Of a stretch of DNA of 64,000 nucleotides, positions 1 through 11,846 are shown in pieces (position 1 is the stretch's first letter; every line of letters starts with the position of its first letter). The DNA lies in the NCBI GenBank assembly GCA_025330725.1, contig JAIWND010000002.1, forward strand, positions 1,426,001-1,490,000. Direction: 5' to 3'. A model generated the notes under the pieces. It did not search any database, had not been told where the DNA came from, and saw only the letters and a list, made by a program, of their open reading frames with translations. This stretch comes from Chlamydoabsidia padenii (lineage: Eukaryota; Mucoromycota; Mucoromycetes; Mucorales; Cunninghamellaceae). A program made the position numbers and the translations under genes.

Positions 1-2234
1 ACGATCCAGTCTTTCCCTGAGAGTAGTCAACATGGACTGGTATTCACTGGGCCCAATGTCGTTTTGAGATTTGACGATGGTAGTAGGTGATTTCAATGGT
101 GCTGTTGCTGTTTTCCCCGTGGTGGTCGATGGTGGGAGGGAGGTTGTTGATGATTCACCATTAGTCACATCCAGTTTCGATTCCAATTGACTGATCCTTT
201 TCTTCATAGATTCCACCACTTCATCCATCCTACTAGTCATATCCCGTTGCATTTCCCTGACATGGCTTCGAATCAATCCTTCGACTGTGGTGGAGGATGC
301 TTGTAGTGTTTGCAATAATGTCGATGACCGCCGGATTTGATCGTCCAAGGTGCTTTTTAGAGTTCTTGTTGTTTCAATGGTATCAAATAAGTGTTCAAAT
401 GGCTGGAGGAATTGCTGTCGCTGTAAGGCTGCAAATGAGTAAGTGGTAGGTGTCTGTGGTGGCATCGGGGCCGCTGCAGCTGTCAAAGGGAAATTGGATC
501 CATTGGTTGATGTTGCATTTGACGTACTGTTTATGCCGTTATTGCTGCTGCTGTTATTATTGCTATTGTTGCCACTGTTGTTATTTCCATTGCCATTAGT
601 TGGATGCGGTACTGATGGTTCAAGCCGTGTTGATTTTGAATAACCATGGTGAGAGGATGATGTAGGTCGACCAAACAAAGAAGATGAAGACGAGTAACCA
701 TGGTTTCCATTCCCTGTACTGTGATGTGGATGTGCCGTATGAGGTGGTTGTTGTTGAGATGGTACGATAGGTGGAATGGCAAACTCTTGTTTCCCGATAG
801 CTCCTCCTGTCGTTTTTGGTTCTGGGTGATGATGATGGTGGTGGTGAGAAAGATGATGGTTTTGTTGGTGCTGTTGTTGCTGTTGTTGCTGAGATGAGAT
901 GACCGGTGCAGCTCGAGGAGATAAAAGAGGTGCTAATGTGTGTCCCGGGTGTAACATGCCTGCCGTTTTAAGAGGTTGTCTAGCAGAAGCTTGAGGAGGG
1001 TAATTGATTTGTATAGAAGATGATTGTGATGTATTCATATACTGTTGCTGTTGTTGAGAGTGTTGCTGCTGCTGTTGTTGTTGTTGTTGCAATTGTTGAT
1101 GTTGTTGCTGAGACAGGTGAGCTGTGCCTGGTGCACCTGTTTGCTGGCCTTGTTGTCCTTGAGGAAAGTTGGAATTCAATGGTGCTGATCGAATTGCAAC
1201 TGATAATTGGTCAGCATAAGAAGGGGCAAAGATGGTTAAATGTCTACTGTTTTTCCCTTGTCGTTTCGCCAGTAATGTTTGTCCTTGTCCACTAGTCGCC
1301 CCATTCATCATGTTGGGATATGTATGCTGAGAACTGACAGTATGAGCTGGTTTCGGTAACACTTTGCGTTCTGTTCGTTGTCGTTTGTTGCTTGACGAGG
1401 TATCATCACTACTACCAAAAAAAAGAAAAAAAAAAGTTAGTACTCTGTTTCTTGTATGATTATTAGTTCCAGTTTTCCCATATCTTTTACTTACTCTGGA
1501 TTTGCCCGAGTGCAAGGAGAGCTACTATCAGTGCTCTTCGACCATAACACCTTGTCTAAAGCCATTGAATTAGAAGGCCGTTGATCATTTCTTGTTTCCT
1601 TTGGCTGAGATAGTCGTAGTGGTGGTGGAGATAGTGGTTCCGATTTGACTGGGTTCACATGAGGAGAGATGGTAGCACCCTGCTGAAGATTATGTTTAGT
1701 GGTATTGTTGTTTGTTGATGTTACTGCTGATGTCGATGCAATGGTGATAGGATCAAAGGAGCGTTGCTGCTTGGGAGATGGTACAGGTGATGCCACAGGA
1801 GACAAAGGGATATCCAATAGGCAAAATTCTTCATCTTTCACACGTTCAAAGGTAGCCACATTCTTCAAGATGCTATCAGCCAAACCAGCACCATAGTCAT
1901 TAGGTTTTAATTTACAAAGTTCTGCCAGTCGATACCGATTGAGAGCCACCGCTGTTCGAGAGAGGACTTGAGCACTGAGTAAATAGTCTTGAGTGGTTGA
2001 TTCATTCTCGTCTTGAGGAGATTCATTGTTGTTATTCGTTGCAGTAGTTGTTGTGCTATAACATTCACCATGAGGGACTTGTGTTAAGGAAGGATGATGG
2101 GCAAGATCAGTCACATTGAATAAGGTGCTGATATCAGAGAGTTTGAATAAAAGGATGGTAGTGTCAGGAATCTGATAAAGATAAAAAGGAGTTTGATTTG
2201 AGTAATAACCAAGTAAAAGTACAAGGAGCTTCAT
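1..2234 (-). CDS. Uncharacterised Q/H-rich coiled-coil protein (partial, C-terminus outside window)
   Basis: Two exons are seen: 2234-1495 and 1411-1 (open at the left edge), joined by an 83-bp intron with a GTAAGTAAAAG donor and a T-rich tract before TAG. At least 717 residues. The N-terminal ~110 residues look folded and contain LLSAQVLSRTAVALNRYRLAE followed by a KLKPNDYG segment. A long Ser/Pro/Thr-rich part follows. After the intron come a short conserved-looking block (RHLTIFAPSYADQ, then SAPL), poly-Gln and poly-His tracts, an Asn/Ser-rich linker and a charged helical segment that predicts as coiled coil (FLQPFEHLFDTIE onwards). Composition suggests a nuclear regulator. I do not recognise the family; a Sin3-binding/Stb1-type regulator is a guess only. 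The ATG at 2234 is the first in-frame start seen. Confidence 0.7.
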
Positions 2235-2883
2235 TGAAGGCGCGTCCTTGAGTTATTTAGAAGGTTGATAAGGATAAGAGTAGGGTGATGATGAGTTGGA
2301 AAGAATGGGAAGGATTAAGAAGGAAGAGATAAAAGAAAAAAAGTGTTTTTTCAACTTCAGCCGGCCTTTGAATTAAACAGACCTGTTAATTCGATTGGCT
2401 AATTGGTTTCGGGAAATGAAGTTATTAAGATGAGTTATTGATTCCATAGAGCCATAAAAGTAGGGGGGTACCTTTTTTTTTATTAATGACAGATTTTAAA
2501 GCTACAACTAAACTAAACACTATTCTAATAGATGGAGCTAATAATCATCCTTTATTTCTATATTACCATTATATTTCCGTCGTCCATTAGAGCTTGATGA
2601 TCTCAAAGGCCATATTCAATCATTCTTGTGTCAGTGACAAAATGCATGTCGATCGGTTTCTGATGTGGTACCCCTATACACCCTATGAATAGATAATTAG
2701 TCAGATATTGAGTTAAACAGAATCATATCATCTTGCCTATTTCATGTTGTTTTTGTCAAAGTACCGCATCAAGACTATTGCTAGTTGCGGTGTGCCATTA
2801 TGTTTATGTGGGTGAGCCAAGGTGTATGTGTACAAAGAGGACACTGTTAGGGAGGCTAGTTAGCACTTGAAGGTGCAATTGAC

Positions 2884-2927
<44 letters not shown>
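2884..2927. repeat. T14A30 homopolymer palindrome
   Basis: Fourteen T followed directly by thirty A, bounded by GAC and GTC, so the outer bases also pair. It could extrude a hairpin or exclude nucleosomes. Confidence 0.85.
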
Positions 2928-2931
<4 letters not shown>

Positions 2932-3199
2932 AGATAGAGAGAGAAGAAGTGGGTTTTAATGATTGAAGCGAAGTATAATGGGAATTAAGATAAAATTATA
3001 GTCAAAGGGAGCAATAGAATGATCTATGACATTTAAGCGAAGTAATGCAAGAGTTACCTTTTTTGGGACACAGTTTTAAACGCGTTTTTGTTGTAAGAGT
3101 TAGTTTGGATATAAAAACATACTAGGTATCAATAAAGAAGGCAAGTTAAATAGCATACAAATTTTACCTAGTACTTTAAAACAAAGCAATATGACTTGT

Positions 3200-3200
<1 letters not shown>

Positions 3201-3248
<48 letters not shown>
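3201..3248. repeat. A48 homopolymer
   Basis: Uninterrupted run of 48 A about 350 bp upstream of the Skn7 start. Similar long A runs recur in other gaps (6072-6112, 13826-13876, 39248-39278). True length may vary between copies or assemblies. Confidence 0.85.
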
Positions 3249-3251
<3 letters not shown>

Positions 3252-3444
3252 AGAGAGAGGTGGGGATAAAACCCGGTCAAAAGAGCATTACATGGCAATT
3301 TCCCAGTGAGCAAGATGTGTCCAATACCATTAAACTTTTATCTTCATTATCCTAATAAGTTGTTTCGAATGCATTGTTGTCCGTGATTTGGTAATATTGG
3401 ATTGAACTTTGGGAAAGGTTCAAGGCCTTCAAATACGGCGCTAT

Positions 3445-3456
3445 CGGGAGTTGAAA
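3445..3456 (+). promoter_or_regulatory. CGGGAWTTGAA-type element upstream of SKN7
   Basis: CGGGAGTTGAAA, one mismatch from the recurring promoter element of this window, about 143 bp before the Skn7 ATG and just upstream of a TATAAATA box. Confidence 0.5.
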
Positions 3457-3598
3457 TGGGGAAATTATAAATAGAATCAGTGGAATTGAGAATTGTGCTT
3501 CTTCCTTCTTCCTTTTCTACTTTTTCCAACTTGATATTCTCTACTCACAATATAAATATCCTTTACTCTATACAACATTGTTATGTCGGAATAATATC

Positions 3599-5672
3599 AT
3601 GGAACCTTTTTATTTAAAAACAGAAGAAAAGGTGGATTATAACTTACCTTTGGAATCAACCAACAATGACGTATCAATACCAACTACGGTAATGACCACT
3701 CCTCAACTTCATCGGTCAAGAAACGAAGGTGTAGTGCCAGACTTTATACAAAAGTTATTCAAGTAAGTTATATGAAATAAAAAAGATTGCTCAAAATGGA
3801 AAAATGAAAAAAATAGGTAAACATGAAATAATACTCACATAATCATGTGCCACTTTTAATTTACTATATATCATAGTATGCTGGAAAGTACTAACGAAAC
3901 AAGCTGCTACCATTGGGGACGACAAGGAACAACATTTGTTATTGACGATACAAATGAATTTGCCAAAACTATATTGCCAAGGTAAGAGACAAAAAACAAA
4001 ACAAGGTATCACTTTTGAAAACACTCTAACCAGATTTGCTTCTTTTATAGACGGTTTAAACATGGGAACTTCTCTAGCTTTGTTCGACAACTCAACAAAT
4101 ATGACTTTCACAAAATAAGATTCACCGACAACAAATCATTATCTTCCGTTAATCAACAGGTAAAGTCAAGGTAACAATCTCAATAAGATTTTGGCAAAAA
4201 AAAAAAGAAGAAAAAAAGTTGGCAATGCACTATACTAACACACCCCTGAATGATTAGGCATGGGAATTCCAACACCCGCTTTTCCGTAGGGACCAGAAAC
4301 ACTTGTTGGCGCAAATACGTCGAAAAGTCAACAGCAGCAACAGGGGTCACCAAACGAAACAACGTCAGTCGATCAACAAATCGTCATCATCCGTATCACC
4401 ATCACCGTCTTCATTATCAGCATCATCAACTACACAAAAGGATCCTTCAAACGATAGTAATGTGGCAACAATGATGAATACTGATTCTTCAACGACAACA
4501 AGTATGCAATACCTGCATGATATTCACTCCTCACTACAAGCTCAGATCGATAAATTAATGTCTGATCAACAATCCATGCAATCTACATTGGCACGCTTAT
4601 TGACGACTGATACCCTTCTTTTGGATGAACTAGGTGGATTGAAAAGGAAAATGGATGAAAAGGATTCTATCATTACTACTGCTTTGGAACAGTCAAAACA
4701 TCAACGGCTCTATCATTCTTCGGTACAGCAACATCAAGGTAAGAAAAGCATCACTGGGGAACAAGTGTGTACTAACCAACTTTTCTTATTCTTCTTCTTC
4801 TGCTTCTAGATAAACTTCTTCCTCTTCCCAATGAAACAACAATGCATACTTCAACACCAATGCCACTGCCACAGTCACCAAGTCTAAAGTTATTTCCATG
4901 GCTACATCCAGCAGCAACAGAACCGGCCACTTTGTCCTCATCTTCATCCTCATCATCCTCATCATCCTCAACACCATCCTACCCATCATCGGCATCAGCA
5001 TCATATCTACAGCAGCAATCTAATTCAGTTACTTCATCTCTCACAAACATTCCAATAGATCCAGTCTCACCAGCCATCAAACAAGAATCACCACATCAAA
5101 AAGGATACTCAACAACATCAACAGTAGCAACAACGATACCTCCACCAATATCATCCATACCGTCGAATACATTACCCTCCATTAATTCATCTACACAACC
5201 TCCTCAACCACTGACATTGACCTCCTCGCCCTCCTCACCCTCGTCAACCACCACACCAATAGAAGAAAAGCAATCCCTCGGCACGACATGCCATGACTGG
5301 TCTCATCGACCCAAAGTCTTGGTGGTAGAAGATAATGTGATGTATCGAAGGATCAGTATGCGATGTTTACAACGACTAGGGTGCGACTTTGATCTGGCGT
5401 GCGATGGATTGGAAGCAGTGGCGTGCATGAAAACCAGCAAATACGATTTGATCTTGATGGATATCAGTATTCCTAAACTGGATGGGATGGCAGCCACACG
5501 GAAACTTCGACAATACGATCAACATACACCGGTGGTTTCCATGACGGCCAATTACTCGGATCATGATATCGAAAATTATGTGGGCAGTGGCATGTCTGAT
5601 CTTCTTCCCAAGCCATTTGATCAACATAAATTATACGACATCCTTAAACAACATTGTGCACATCTAGTTTAG
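3599..5672 (+). CDS. SKN7: Skn7/Prr1 response regulator with HSF-type DNA-binding domain
   Basis: Five exons: 3599-3762, 3877-3981, 4051-4159, 4258-4738, 4810-5672; 573 residues. An HSF-type winged helix occupies roughly residues 44-150 (VPDFIQKLF, FSSFVRQLNKYDFHKIRF, WEFQHPLFRRDQ). A short coiled-coil segment (QAQIDKLMSDQQSM) and a long Ser/Thr/Pro linker follow. A receiver domain forms the last ~120 residues, with the acidic pair in VVEDN, the phospho-acceptor Asp in LILMDISIP, the conserved Thr/Ser in VVSMTAN and the Lys in LPKPFD. This architecture defines Skn7, the terminal regulator of fungal two-component osmotic, cell-wall and oxidative stress signalling. I chose the ATG at 3599; a three-codon upstream ORF (ATG TCG GAA TAA, 3583-3594) ends 4 bp before it. 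Confidence 0.95.
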
Positions 5673-6068
5673 TATAAAGTAGTATAGCATCACATTAATT
5701 ACAATAAAAACCTCATTTTTAGACACTTGAAGGGGAAACAATACATTTGGTAAAAGGAGAGGACGGTAATTTATTATTATGCTACGATTTGTATGATATA
5801 GTCTTTATTGATTGATTGAATAAAAAAAAAAGGGGGGGGGGATGGATCTTTGTAAAAGAGCCAAGGCAGAAGAAGATAAAAACAGAAGAGGGGGATATGA
5901 TGTCGGTGTGCAGGATAAAAATAATTAAAGGAGAAGGGGAGAGAGGCAAAGTCCTAATGACAAATAATAATAAAAAAAAGGAGTGGAAGATGCTAGACTA
6001 AAACACAACCTGAGCAAAAACACAAAGTGAATGCGTGCCAGTATTGAGGAGAGAGAGTATAATATATA

Positions 6069-6116
<48 letters not shown>

Positions 6117-6196
6117 GGTAAAAACAAACGTATATGACAAGTATAATAATAATAGTAAAACGATTATGATAAAAAAAAAAAATGGTTGCAACTAAA
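5673..6196. other. Convergent intergenic gap between SKN7 and CAF120 3' ends
   Basis: No gene seen. Purine-rich, with a G9 run near 5830 and an A41 run at 6072-6112 preceded by a short TA repeat. It must hold both 3' UTRs. Confidence 0.6.
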
Positions 6197-9100
6197 CTAC
6201 AAATGAACACTTGAGCTACCAGTGGAAGAGGAAGGTACAGGATTCATGTTATGGTAAAACGGTGGCGACATGGTTCGAGGATACTGTTGTTCATGTTGCA
6301 AATGTGGATATGCTATAAAAGGCGAGTACAAAGGTTCGTCTTCTCCATCTTCTTCAGAAGAGAGCAAAGGCCGTGAGTTTCGTCGTTCCGTACTGGTGCT
6401 TCCATTGTTCATGATAAAAGGTTGATGAGGCAATGCTGAGGGATACATGGTATTGTTGTTGTTGTTGATACCAAAGTAAGAGTTTCCAGAAGGTGAGTAA
6501 GGTCGACCATAAGAGCTGGTAGGTGTGAGTGGGCTGCTGGTTGGATAAGGTGAGTTTGACGGCATCATTGGAGCAGTAGAAGGAGAGGGTGGACACATTG
6601 GTGGTTGTGGCTGTGTCATATAAGGATGCATCATCATTGGATGTACATAACCATTGGCAGCATACATCATAATCTATTAATATCAACAACATCAATTTTT
6701 TTTTTTGGTCAGTATACCTCCTTTTTTATGTTACTATTTCTGTTACTGTACCTGATGCTTCATGTATTGTTGCTGTCTTTGCTCCATGATCCTTCTTTCC
6801 TTTTCACGTTCAAATCGATCGACATGATGTTGATTTACACGTTCTGCCACCCGCATTCCATTTCCTTGACGTCTGTTCTTTTCGCGCTGGGAGATAACAC
6901 CTACTAATCCACCTTTAGGGGGTCTTGGTTTCGAAGGCATTTGAATAAGTGGTTGACCAGTTGCCCGAGCATATTCAATTTGTTCCTTGGCCGAGAGTTG
7001 TTCCCCAGCATGTGTATCCAATAAACTATTCCTGGGTGCAAAGTGATCATTTAAAGAAGGGATCAATGGACCATCTTGTTCGTAATCATCCAAGTCATCG
7101 TCATATCCACCCGTCTTGTCATCTTCATCGTCTTCATCGTCATCACCTTCTTGATAAATGTAATCTTCGTCCAAGTAGCGAGCACGAGGTGAGCGATCGT
7201 CCCAACCATTACCATAGTCATCCCAAGAAGAGCTTCGTCGTTCATAAAAGCTGCTGTTGCTCATTGCTGGACTGTTGTTACTGCTGGTGCTGTTATATAG
7301 TTTCACATTGGTGGGTAGTGAGTATTTTCTATCAGGTGTGGAGAGACGAGATGAGTGAGGTTTGGTGGATGGATCCAGGTATTTGTTAAAATCGGTAGGA
7401 AGGCTAAAGTCACCAAATAAAGATGATACTGGTGCTGGTGCTGTAGACGTCTTTTTACCGCCCGTGTCACTGTTTCCACTACTGATGGTTGTGCTGCTAC
7501 TGCTGTGTTGTCGTCCTTGCATCGATGGTCGTTGGTTTAGTCGAGAAGAGGGTCGATTAATAACGTCAGATGATGATGGAGAAGGGGTACCAGATAACAT
7601 AATAGAGCTACATGCACTTCCACTTCTATCAGTGTCAAATCCATTACCAAAGTCAAAATCGGGAATTAAGAGTGAAGAAAATGCCTTTTTGGATGATGAT
7701 TTCTGTAACACCGTCGATTTGCTTTTGCCAATAGGTTCGTCGTCGCTATCCGCCTCGTCTTCAAAGTCGTCATCGTCATCGTCATCTTGATTATCATCGC
7801 TTTCATCACTAGAGTCCGCAACCTATATAACAAAAGAGGACATGTTAGTATTATGATGTTTACATCATCTTTATTCATGCCTTACCTGTGAGTGTAACGC
7901 AGATCGTAGAGATGGCTCGTTTAATATACCGGCATCAGAAGTTGAGCGCTGTCTCGGACATTCGATGGTTTCCACAGTGATCAAAGGAAGACTATTGGCA
8001 CGTTGCTGAGGATAATGATGATGTGGGTAAGCAGCATTACTAGTTGAAATAGATGCTGATGGTGATGATGTTGAGGATTGTTGTTGTTGCTGTTGCTTTT
8101 GAAGTACTGACGATTGTTTTTGTTGTAGTAAACCAACCAAGAGTTGATACATTTCCAAATTATCCATTGTAGTGAAGATGTCCATATCTTGAATAACGTC
8201 TTCAGTATCCAGCCACCAATTACCAATACATCCTAATCCATTTTCATCGTTTTTAGGCAATAGTTCACCAAAGTTCAGAGCCACAGGGTTCATGGAATCT
8301 TGCACCAATGATTGAGGTCGACCATAGAGTTTGAATGCATTGTACAGAGTTGACAGCCATTGAGTCATGTGATTGCTCGAGTCCGCCATCAAAAGAATAT
8401 CCATAGGTTGGTTGTCTTGTTGTACACCTTCCAAACGAATCAAAGTAGATTGGCAGATCAAAGAAGCTGATTCAGGATACACTGCATAAGCATGATCAAC
8501 CCGTTTCAATGTCAACAATGGAGTCTTGGATTTCTTGTTGTCGAGAAGAATAAATTGAGGAGTAAAAGTAGTCGGATCTTGCTTTTGTTGGAGGAGTTTT
8601 GATTTTCTGCCAATGGTATCATGATGGTTGCTGTTGCTGTCCGACACCACCACCCAGAGCTTTTTCCATTCATTCTTGTTATTAGGCAGCAGGACTTGTA
8701 AGTATCCAGAGGAAGAGGTGGAAGTGGTGTTGATGCTTTTGTTGGTAGTTTCAGTCAATAAAAACAAGTGCAAGGTGAAGAAGCGATTCAACAGTTGTCG
8801 TTCAAAGCAAGCCAGGCGAATGGCACATATCCATTTCGTCAAAGACGCAGGATCCAAAGTATCAAACACCATGTTCTTCTTCTTGTGAGAGAGTTCTAAA
8901 GTGAATTGCTGTCGTAAACTAGGATAAGCCTTGGTATCTACCATGATAGGAATGTAATCCGGAGTCACCACTTCACCAGGTCGTTCGATATCCCACAAAG
9001 CCAAAGTTGTGCCACAGAGTTCCACAAAGTACTTTTTGTCTTGGTGCATTAGATAACCTTCCATGTAGATCTTTTGAGAGTAATCTTCAAACAGGTTGAC

Positions 9101-9400
9101 AAAGGACTGCATACCGTTATTCACATTAGTGTTGTTGTCGTTAGTTGACATAGTGATTATGGAAGTGGAAGAAGACGAAGTTGGTTTGACAAATCTTGAG
9201 GGTCGAATGCCAGCAGCAGAGGTCATTGAAGAAGTACTTGATATGTTGCTATTGTTGGAGCGTAATAAAATGCGCCGTGAAGGTAAGGCCGATTCAGACA
9301 AGGAAGGACGAGGCAAAGGAGAGACATTATTCAACCATTGTTGTGCTTTTGCTGGAGAAGGAGATTGAGGGCGTGAAGAAGAAGAGAGAAAATTCGGCAT
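6197..9400 (-). CDS. CAF120: Caf120-like PH-domain protein (CCR4-NOT associated)
   Basis: Three exons on the minus strand: 9400-7886, 7822-6752, 6673-6197; 1020 residues. A Ser-rich N-terminus is followed by a split PH-like region starting near DYSQKIYMEGYLMHQDKKYFVEL and ALWDIERPGE, then SLTKWICAIRLACFERQLL and a second lobe with EWKKLWVVVSD. This order is typical of fungal Caf120/Skg3 proteins. Yeast Caf120 associates with the CCR4-NOT mRNA deadenylase complex. The second half is disordered, with an acidic run, a basic FEREKERR helix and a Pro/Met/Ser-rich tail. Both introns have GTA(A/C)-G donors and fall in phase 0. Family call rests on the PH region and layout; function is inferred. Confidence 0.82.
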
Positions 9401-10254
9401 TTGAAAATCGTTTTTTATCTAAAAAATGAAATTGGAATCCCGATCGGTGTTAGTATCACACAGCATGAATTTAACCGGCGGCATTACCAAGTACCTTTTG
9501 TAAAAAGTTGATTGAAGTTTACGATTACAAAAATGAAGAAAAAGAAGAAGAAATTGATCAAAGGAAGGGAAAGGGGAAAAAAAAAAAAGTGAGAATAAAA
9601 AGAGAAAGAAAGAGAAAAGAAAAGAAAAAGTATTCAATGACCATAAATAAGGGTGAATATTTCGAATATAAAAAAAAAAGGGGGGGAAAGAAACTACTCA
9701 ATTCAATAAGTGGAAACCTCGGCTGTAAGACTGAAAAGGAGACAAAATCGTGAACCATTCTTCTTCCCTCTTATACTTTCGTTCCTATTATCGCGCTCAA
9801 ATCGAAGAGGAAGAAAAAAGTCGGGAACATTGTTAATAGGGAGGTATGTAATATGATATGATAAGCGACCTAAGAAAAGAAGCAGTAAAAACCAGGCACA
9901 ATATAAAGAGGGTCTATAAATTCGAATTATGAATATATTTAGACATATTGGTCAAGCTTGTTTTTCTTTGACAACTAATTGGTCATATACAACTAGACTA
10001 CGTTTTCCTTATGATTGGTGTGTGATGTGATTGATGCTTTGGTCGATGACTACAATTGTAGACTTAAAGATCGGCGCATTTCATTGGCTCGGCTTCCACA
10101 GAGGCAAGACAGATTTCATTCGCCGCCAAACTCAATTTTTCAGTTTTCCAATATAAGAAACCTCTTAATTTTCTTCTCTCTTTCTCTCTCTCTTTTTCTC
10201 TCTTTTTTCTTAACTTACATTACGCTAATACAAACATACTTTCTTAATACAACA
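9401..10254. other. Divergent promoter region between CAF120 and the LeuA gene
   Basis: No gene seen. Purine-rich stretches occupy 9530-9640. A TTGGAATCCCG element lies 32 bp before the Caf120 start. A pyrimidine-rich leader (10165-10210) precedes the LeuA ATG. Confidence 0.6.
9432..9442 (-). promoter_or_regulatory. CGGGAWTTGAA-type element (variant) upstream of CAF120
   Basis: TTGGAATCCCG on the plus strand, a variant of the recurring element, 32 bp upstream of the Caf120 start codon. Confidence 0.35.
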
Positions 10255-11846
10255 ATGGCAAGCAACACACAAACTGATATCAAAAAGGACAAGCTGATTA
10301 TCTTTGACACTAGTCTTCGCGATGGTGAACAAGTAAGTATACTAAAATAGAAGTCGGCTCATTCTTTTTTAAATCTCCCCTTTATACATTCAACCCTTAC
10401 CTACTTGATTGTATTTGAATTAACGTGAATCTGTTTATAAACTTGATAGTCTCCAGGCGTGTCTCTGAACACTGAAGAAAAAATCGAAATTGCCAAACAA
10501 ATGTCTCGCCTCGGTGTGGATGTCTTGGAAGCTGGGTTTCCTATTGCGTCTATCGGTGATTTTGAAGCTGTCCAACGTATTGCAAGAGAAGCTGGTCCTC
10601 TAATGGAAGGGCGCGAAAAGATCGGACAACCCATGGTAAGGTGATACAAAAATGTGGGGGAAATAAAGGTGGTGTTATTGAGAGAGAGCATGTGTGTGAT
10701 TATCATGTACGCTGTATGGAATAAAAAATGAAAAAAAAAAAAAAAAGAATAGGGGATGAAAGGGACAAAAGGTGGTAAGGGGGGGGGATTACTAAATAAA
10801 AGATGAAAAGGAGGCAATGTATGGGAAAGGGGAATAGCAAAAGATACTAACCTTTTCTCTCTCTCTCTATATATATATAGACTATTTGCGGCCTTGCTCG
10901 GGCAACACCTACAGATATCCAACGTTGTGCTGAAGCTATTGCGGATGCTCCACGACGACGAATTCATGTATTTTTGGCTACATCTGATCTCCATCTTAAA
11001 TACAAACTCAAGATCGATCGAGACGAATGTGTCAAACGGGCGGTGGCAGCTGTGACATTGGCTAAATCTTTGGTGGATGATGTTGAATTCTCGCCTGAAG
11101 ATGCTGGTAGATCAGATCGGGCATTCCTTTGTCATGTGCTCAGTAAAGTGGTGGAAGCCGGAGCAACTACTCTCAACATCCCTGATACCGTTGGCTATAA
11201 CCTTCCTGCTGAATATGGTTCCTTAATCAAACATTTGGTGGAAAACGTACAAGGTGCCGACAAGATTACCTTCTCTACTCATTGTCACAACGATCTTGGT
11301 TTGGCTACAGCAAATACACTCTCTGGTATTCAAAATGGTGCTCGACAAGTAGAAGTAACGATCAATGGTATTGGTGAACGGGCGGGCAACACAGCGATGG
11401 AAGAAATTGTCATGGCCGTACATACTCATCCAACCTTCTTCCCTGTACACCACACAATCAACACTGAACTCTTCTATCCTACTTCCCGTATGGTATCTGA
11501 ACTCTCTGGTATGGTGGTCCAACCCAACAAGGCGATCGTGGGGCGAAATGCTTTCTTGCATGAATCTGGTATCCATCAAGACGGTGTGCTCAAGAATCGC
11601 CAAACTTATGAAATCATCACTCCAGAAAGTGTCGGTGTCACTGATATTGCTTTGGTCCTCGGTAAACATTCTGGTCGTAATGCTCTTCGTAGTCGGGGGG
11701 CGGAAATGGGCTTCAATCTCGAAGAAACTTCCTTCCAACGGGTATTCGAAGACTTCAAGGCTTTGTGTGATAGGAAAAAGGTGGTAACTGATGATGAACT
11801 CCGTGCTATTTTTACAAAGGCATCTCATCCCATAGTTACCCTTTAG
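10255..11846 (+). CDS. Short 2-isopropylmalate synthase (LeuA type 1), no regulatory domain
   Basis: Three exons: 10255-10332, 10450-10635, 10881-11846; 409 residues. The HMGL-like TIM barrel starts at [16 protein letters not shown] and carries the metal/substrate motifs [35 protein letters not shown] and HESGIHQDG, with [11 protein letters not shown] in the linker subdomain. These match bacterial/plant-type 2-isopropylmalate synthase, which condenses acetyl-CoA with 2-oxoisovalerate in leucine synthesis. The protein stops after the linker: the ~120-residue leucine-binding LeuA dimer domain is absent, and I find no further exon before 12.7 kb. No clear mitochondrial presequence. It may be a feedback-insensitive synthase or act on another 2-oxoacid, as plant methylthioalkylmalate synthases do. 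Confidence 0.88.

Larger units (their letters stand above)
2235..3598. other. Intergenic region, promoters of two divergent genes
   Basis: About 1.36 kb with no convincing gene. It holds a T14A30 palindromic tract (2884-2927), an A48 tract (3201-3248), a TATAAATA box at 3466-3473, a second TATAAAT at 3551 and a CGGGAGTTGAAA element at 3445-3456. A 60-codon minus-strand frame at 3347-3529 looks like chance. Confidence 0.6.

Noticed and set aside
443..1295. Plus-strand frames rich in Leu/Val opposite the first gene
   Set aside because: They are translations of the antisense of Gln/His/Asn codon repeats and show no protein-like sequence.
2884..3248. Retrotransposon poly-A tail
   Set aside because: No coding remnants, terminal repeats or target-site duplications near the A-runs, and similar runs occur throughout the window.
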